A stretch of DNA of 64,000 bases from CAVQXR01 sp963717955 (GTDB lineage Bacteria > Actinomycetota > Thermoleophilia > Gaiellales > Gaiellaceae), in contig CAVQXR010000001.1 of NCBI GenBank assembly GCA_963717955.1, forward strand, positions 1,116,001-1,180,000, written 5' to 3'. Under the pieces are notes generated by a model that was not told the DNA's origin, ran no database searches, and worked only from the letters and a program-made list of their open reading frames with translations. The translations under genes were made by a program, and so were the position numbers. Shown here in pieces: positions 62,935-64,000 of this stretch. Each line of letters opens with the position of its first letter. The first letter of the stretch is position 1.

Positions 62935-64000
62935 ATGACGACGACGCCCCTCACTGCGGCTCACGCCCGGCATCCAATACGTGCTCCTCGGGCCTTTTTC
63001 GCAGGCCTCCTGTCGCTGCTCGTGCCGGGGTCCGGCCAGATGTACGCGGGCTCCTGGCGCCGAGGCGCTGGGATGCTCGCCGTGGCGGTCGTGCTGTGCA
63101 CCGCCGCGGTGGCCGTGCACGAGGACTCGCGAACGGTGCTCCGCCTGTTGCTCTCCCCGGACGCGCTGCTCGCTCTGCTCGGCGTCAACGTGGCGATCTT
63201 CCTCTGGCGCACGCACTGCGTCGTCGACGCGTACAAGCTGGCGGGCCGCCGCCGCGCGCTGACGCGAGGGCCGGCCGGGACGTTCGGCAGTCGGACGGCG
63301 GCCGTGCTGGTGCTGCTCGCCCTCATCTCCGTGCCCCACGTCGTGGCCGGCTACTACACCTACCGGGACTACGACCTGCTGACCTCCGTGTTCGCAGAGG
63401 AGGAACCGGTCGTCGCGGTCGCCGAGCCGCCCGCGCCCCGGGTGGTCGTGCCGACGGGGATCATCGGCTCGGTCGGTGGTCCGACCGTCGGCGGGGCCGA
63501 CCCGGAAGGGACGATCCTCGTCGCGGAGCCCGAACCGCCGGAGCCGCCGCCGTTCTGGCAGGAGCGGGGCCGGCTCAACGTCCTGCTCGTCGGCGCGGAC
63601 GCAGGGCCGGGCCGATGGGGCCTTCGCACCGACACGATGATCGTCGTCAGTATCGATACCGACACGAAGCAGACGGCGATCTTCAGCGTGCCGCGGAACC
63701 TGCAGGGCGTTCCGTTCCCGCCCGTGGCACAGACCGACCTCGCGACGTTCCCGGATATCCTGAACGCCCTCTGGCAGTACGCAGAGGCCCGGCCCGAGCT
63801 CTTCCCGGGCGCCCGCGAGCCCGGCGCGACCGCGCTGAAGGCGACGATCGGGCATCTGCTCGCCCTGCGCATCGACTACTACGCGATGGTTGACCTGCGC
63901 GGGTTCGTCGAGGTCGTCGACGCCCTTGGAGGCGTGACCGTGAACGTCCCCCGGCCGATCTACGATGCGGGCGTCTCGCCGCCGACCGAGGACGAGGGCC
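62935..64000 (+). CDS. LytR-CpsA-Psr (LCP) family protein, 5' part
   Basis: LCP proteins attach wall polymers such as teichoic acids or arabinogalactan to peptidoglycan. The gene runs off the right edge; 355 codons are visible. It has a membrane region of about four helices (FFAGLLSLLVPGSGQMYAGS, GMLAVAVVLCTAAVAV, LLALLGVNVAIFLW, TAAVLVLLALISVPHVVAGYY) and then a Pro/Val-rich extracytoplasmic linker. The LCP domain follows (RLNVLLVGADAGPGRWGLRTDTMIVVSIDTDTKQTAIFSVPRNL, with Arg and Asp of the pyrophosphate site). The multi-helix N-terminus is longer than in typical LCP proteins. Confidence 0.88.
   Translation, partial: MTTTPLTAAHARHPIRAPRAFFAGLLSLLVPGSGQMYAGSWRRGAGMLAVAVVLCTAAVAVHEDSRTVLRLLLSPDALLALLGVNVAIFLWRTHCVVDAYKLAGRRRALTRGPAGTFGSRTAAVLVLLALISVPHVVAGYYTYRDYDLLTSVFAEEEPVVAVAEPPAPRVVVPTGIIGSVGGPTVGGADPEGTILVAEPEPPEPPPFWQERGRLNVLLVGADAGPGRWGLRTDTMIVVSIDTDTKQTAIFSVPRNLQGVPFPPVAQTDLATFPDILNALWQYAEARPELFPGAREPGATALKATIGHLLALRIDYYAMVDLRGFVEVVDALGGVTVNVPRPIYDAGVSPPTEDEG

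Overview
The window is GC-rich DNA densely packed with genes on both strands. It reads as the chromosome of a member of the Actinomycetota, possibly a deep branch such as Thermoleophilia. The class is an inference from an Rv2578c-type radical SAM protein, DevS-like GAF/GAF histidine kinases, many universal stress proteins, and frequent GTG starts and ATGA overlaps. No rRNA, tRNA, CRISPR array, insertion sequence or phage gene was recognised.

Layout. 1-10.5 kb: the 3' part of dinB, a cupredoxin lipoprotein, xylulokinase and a xylose-isomerase-like protein, lysC (frameshifted), a CorC-type transporter, a radical SAM gene behind a LexA-type box, mscL and a cupin. 10.5-17 kb: a minus-strand operon for a type II (EBDH/Nar/Clr/Ser-like) molybdenum oxidoreductase (alpha, beta, gamma, TorD-like chaperone). 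It carries many frameshifts, unlike most of the window. 17-28 kb: central metabolism and small conserved genes, including a class II aldolase-like protein, an extended SDR, malate synthase, a VOC protein, an esterase and aconitase. 28-49 kb: a stress and dormancy region with two DevS-like kinases, two NarL-type regulators, four universal stress protein genes (one with two domains), a CBS-BON protein, NAD-salvage PncB, a GNAT/acyl-CoA ligase fusion, an FNT channel, a sigma-70 factor, a cyclic-2,3-DPG synthase homologue, carbamate kinase and a baeRF-like protein. 50-53 kb: archease-RtcB RNA repair plus nicotinamidase. 53-57.3 kb: an OmpR-type two-component pair divergent from a tightly overlapping cassette of small membrane proteins, ApbE and a ferric-reductase-like haem protein. 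57.3-64 kb: an L,D-transpeptidase, a long hibernation-promoting factor, a Lon-family protease and the start of an LCP cell-wall ligase.

How it fits together. The 28-49 kb region resembles, gene type by gene type, the mycobacterial DosR dormancy regulon: GAF-GAF sensor, LuxR/NarL regulator, universal stress proteins, CBS protein, PncB, and an HPF at 59 kb. Several of its promoters share an AT-centred dyad close to TGCGG-N5-7-CCGCA, so part of it may be co-regulated.

Most unusual non-coding features. A family of three elements of about 165 bp has a conserved core hairpin and arms that are palindromic in each copy but differ between copies, so the pairing covaries. A separate GC-rich repeat occurs twice in inverted orientation. 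Two small deletion scars remain, one of a regulator-kinase pair and one of a universal stress protein gene. Single-base frameshifts also interrupt lysC, rtcB, one kinase and two regulators. They may be real or sequencing errors, and the sequence alone cannot decide.
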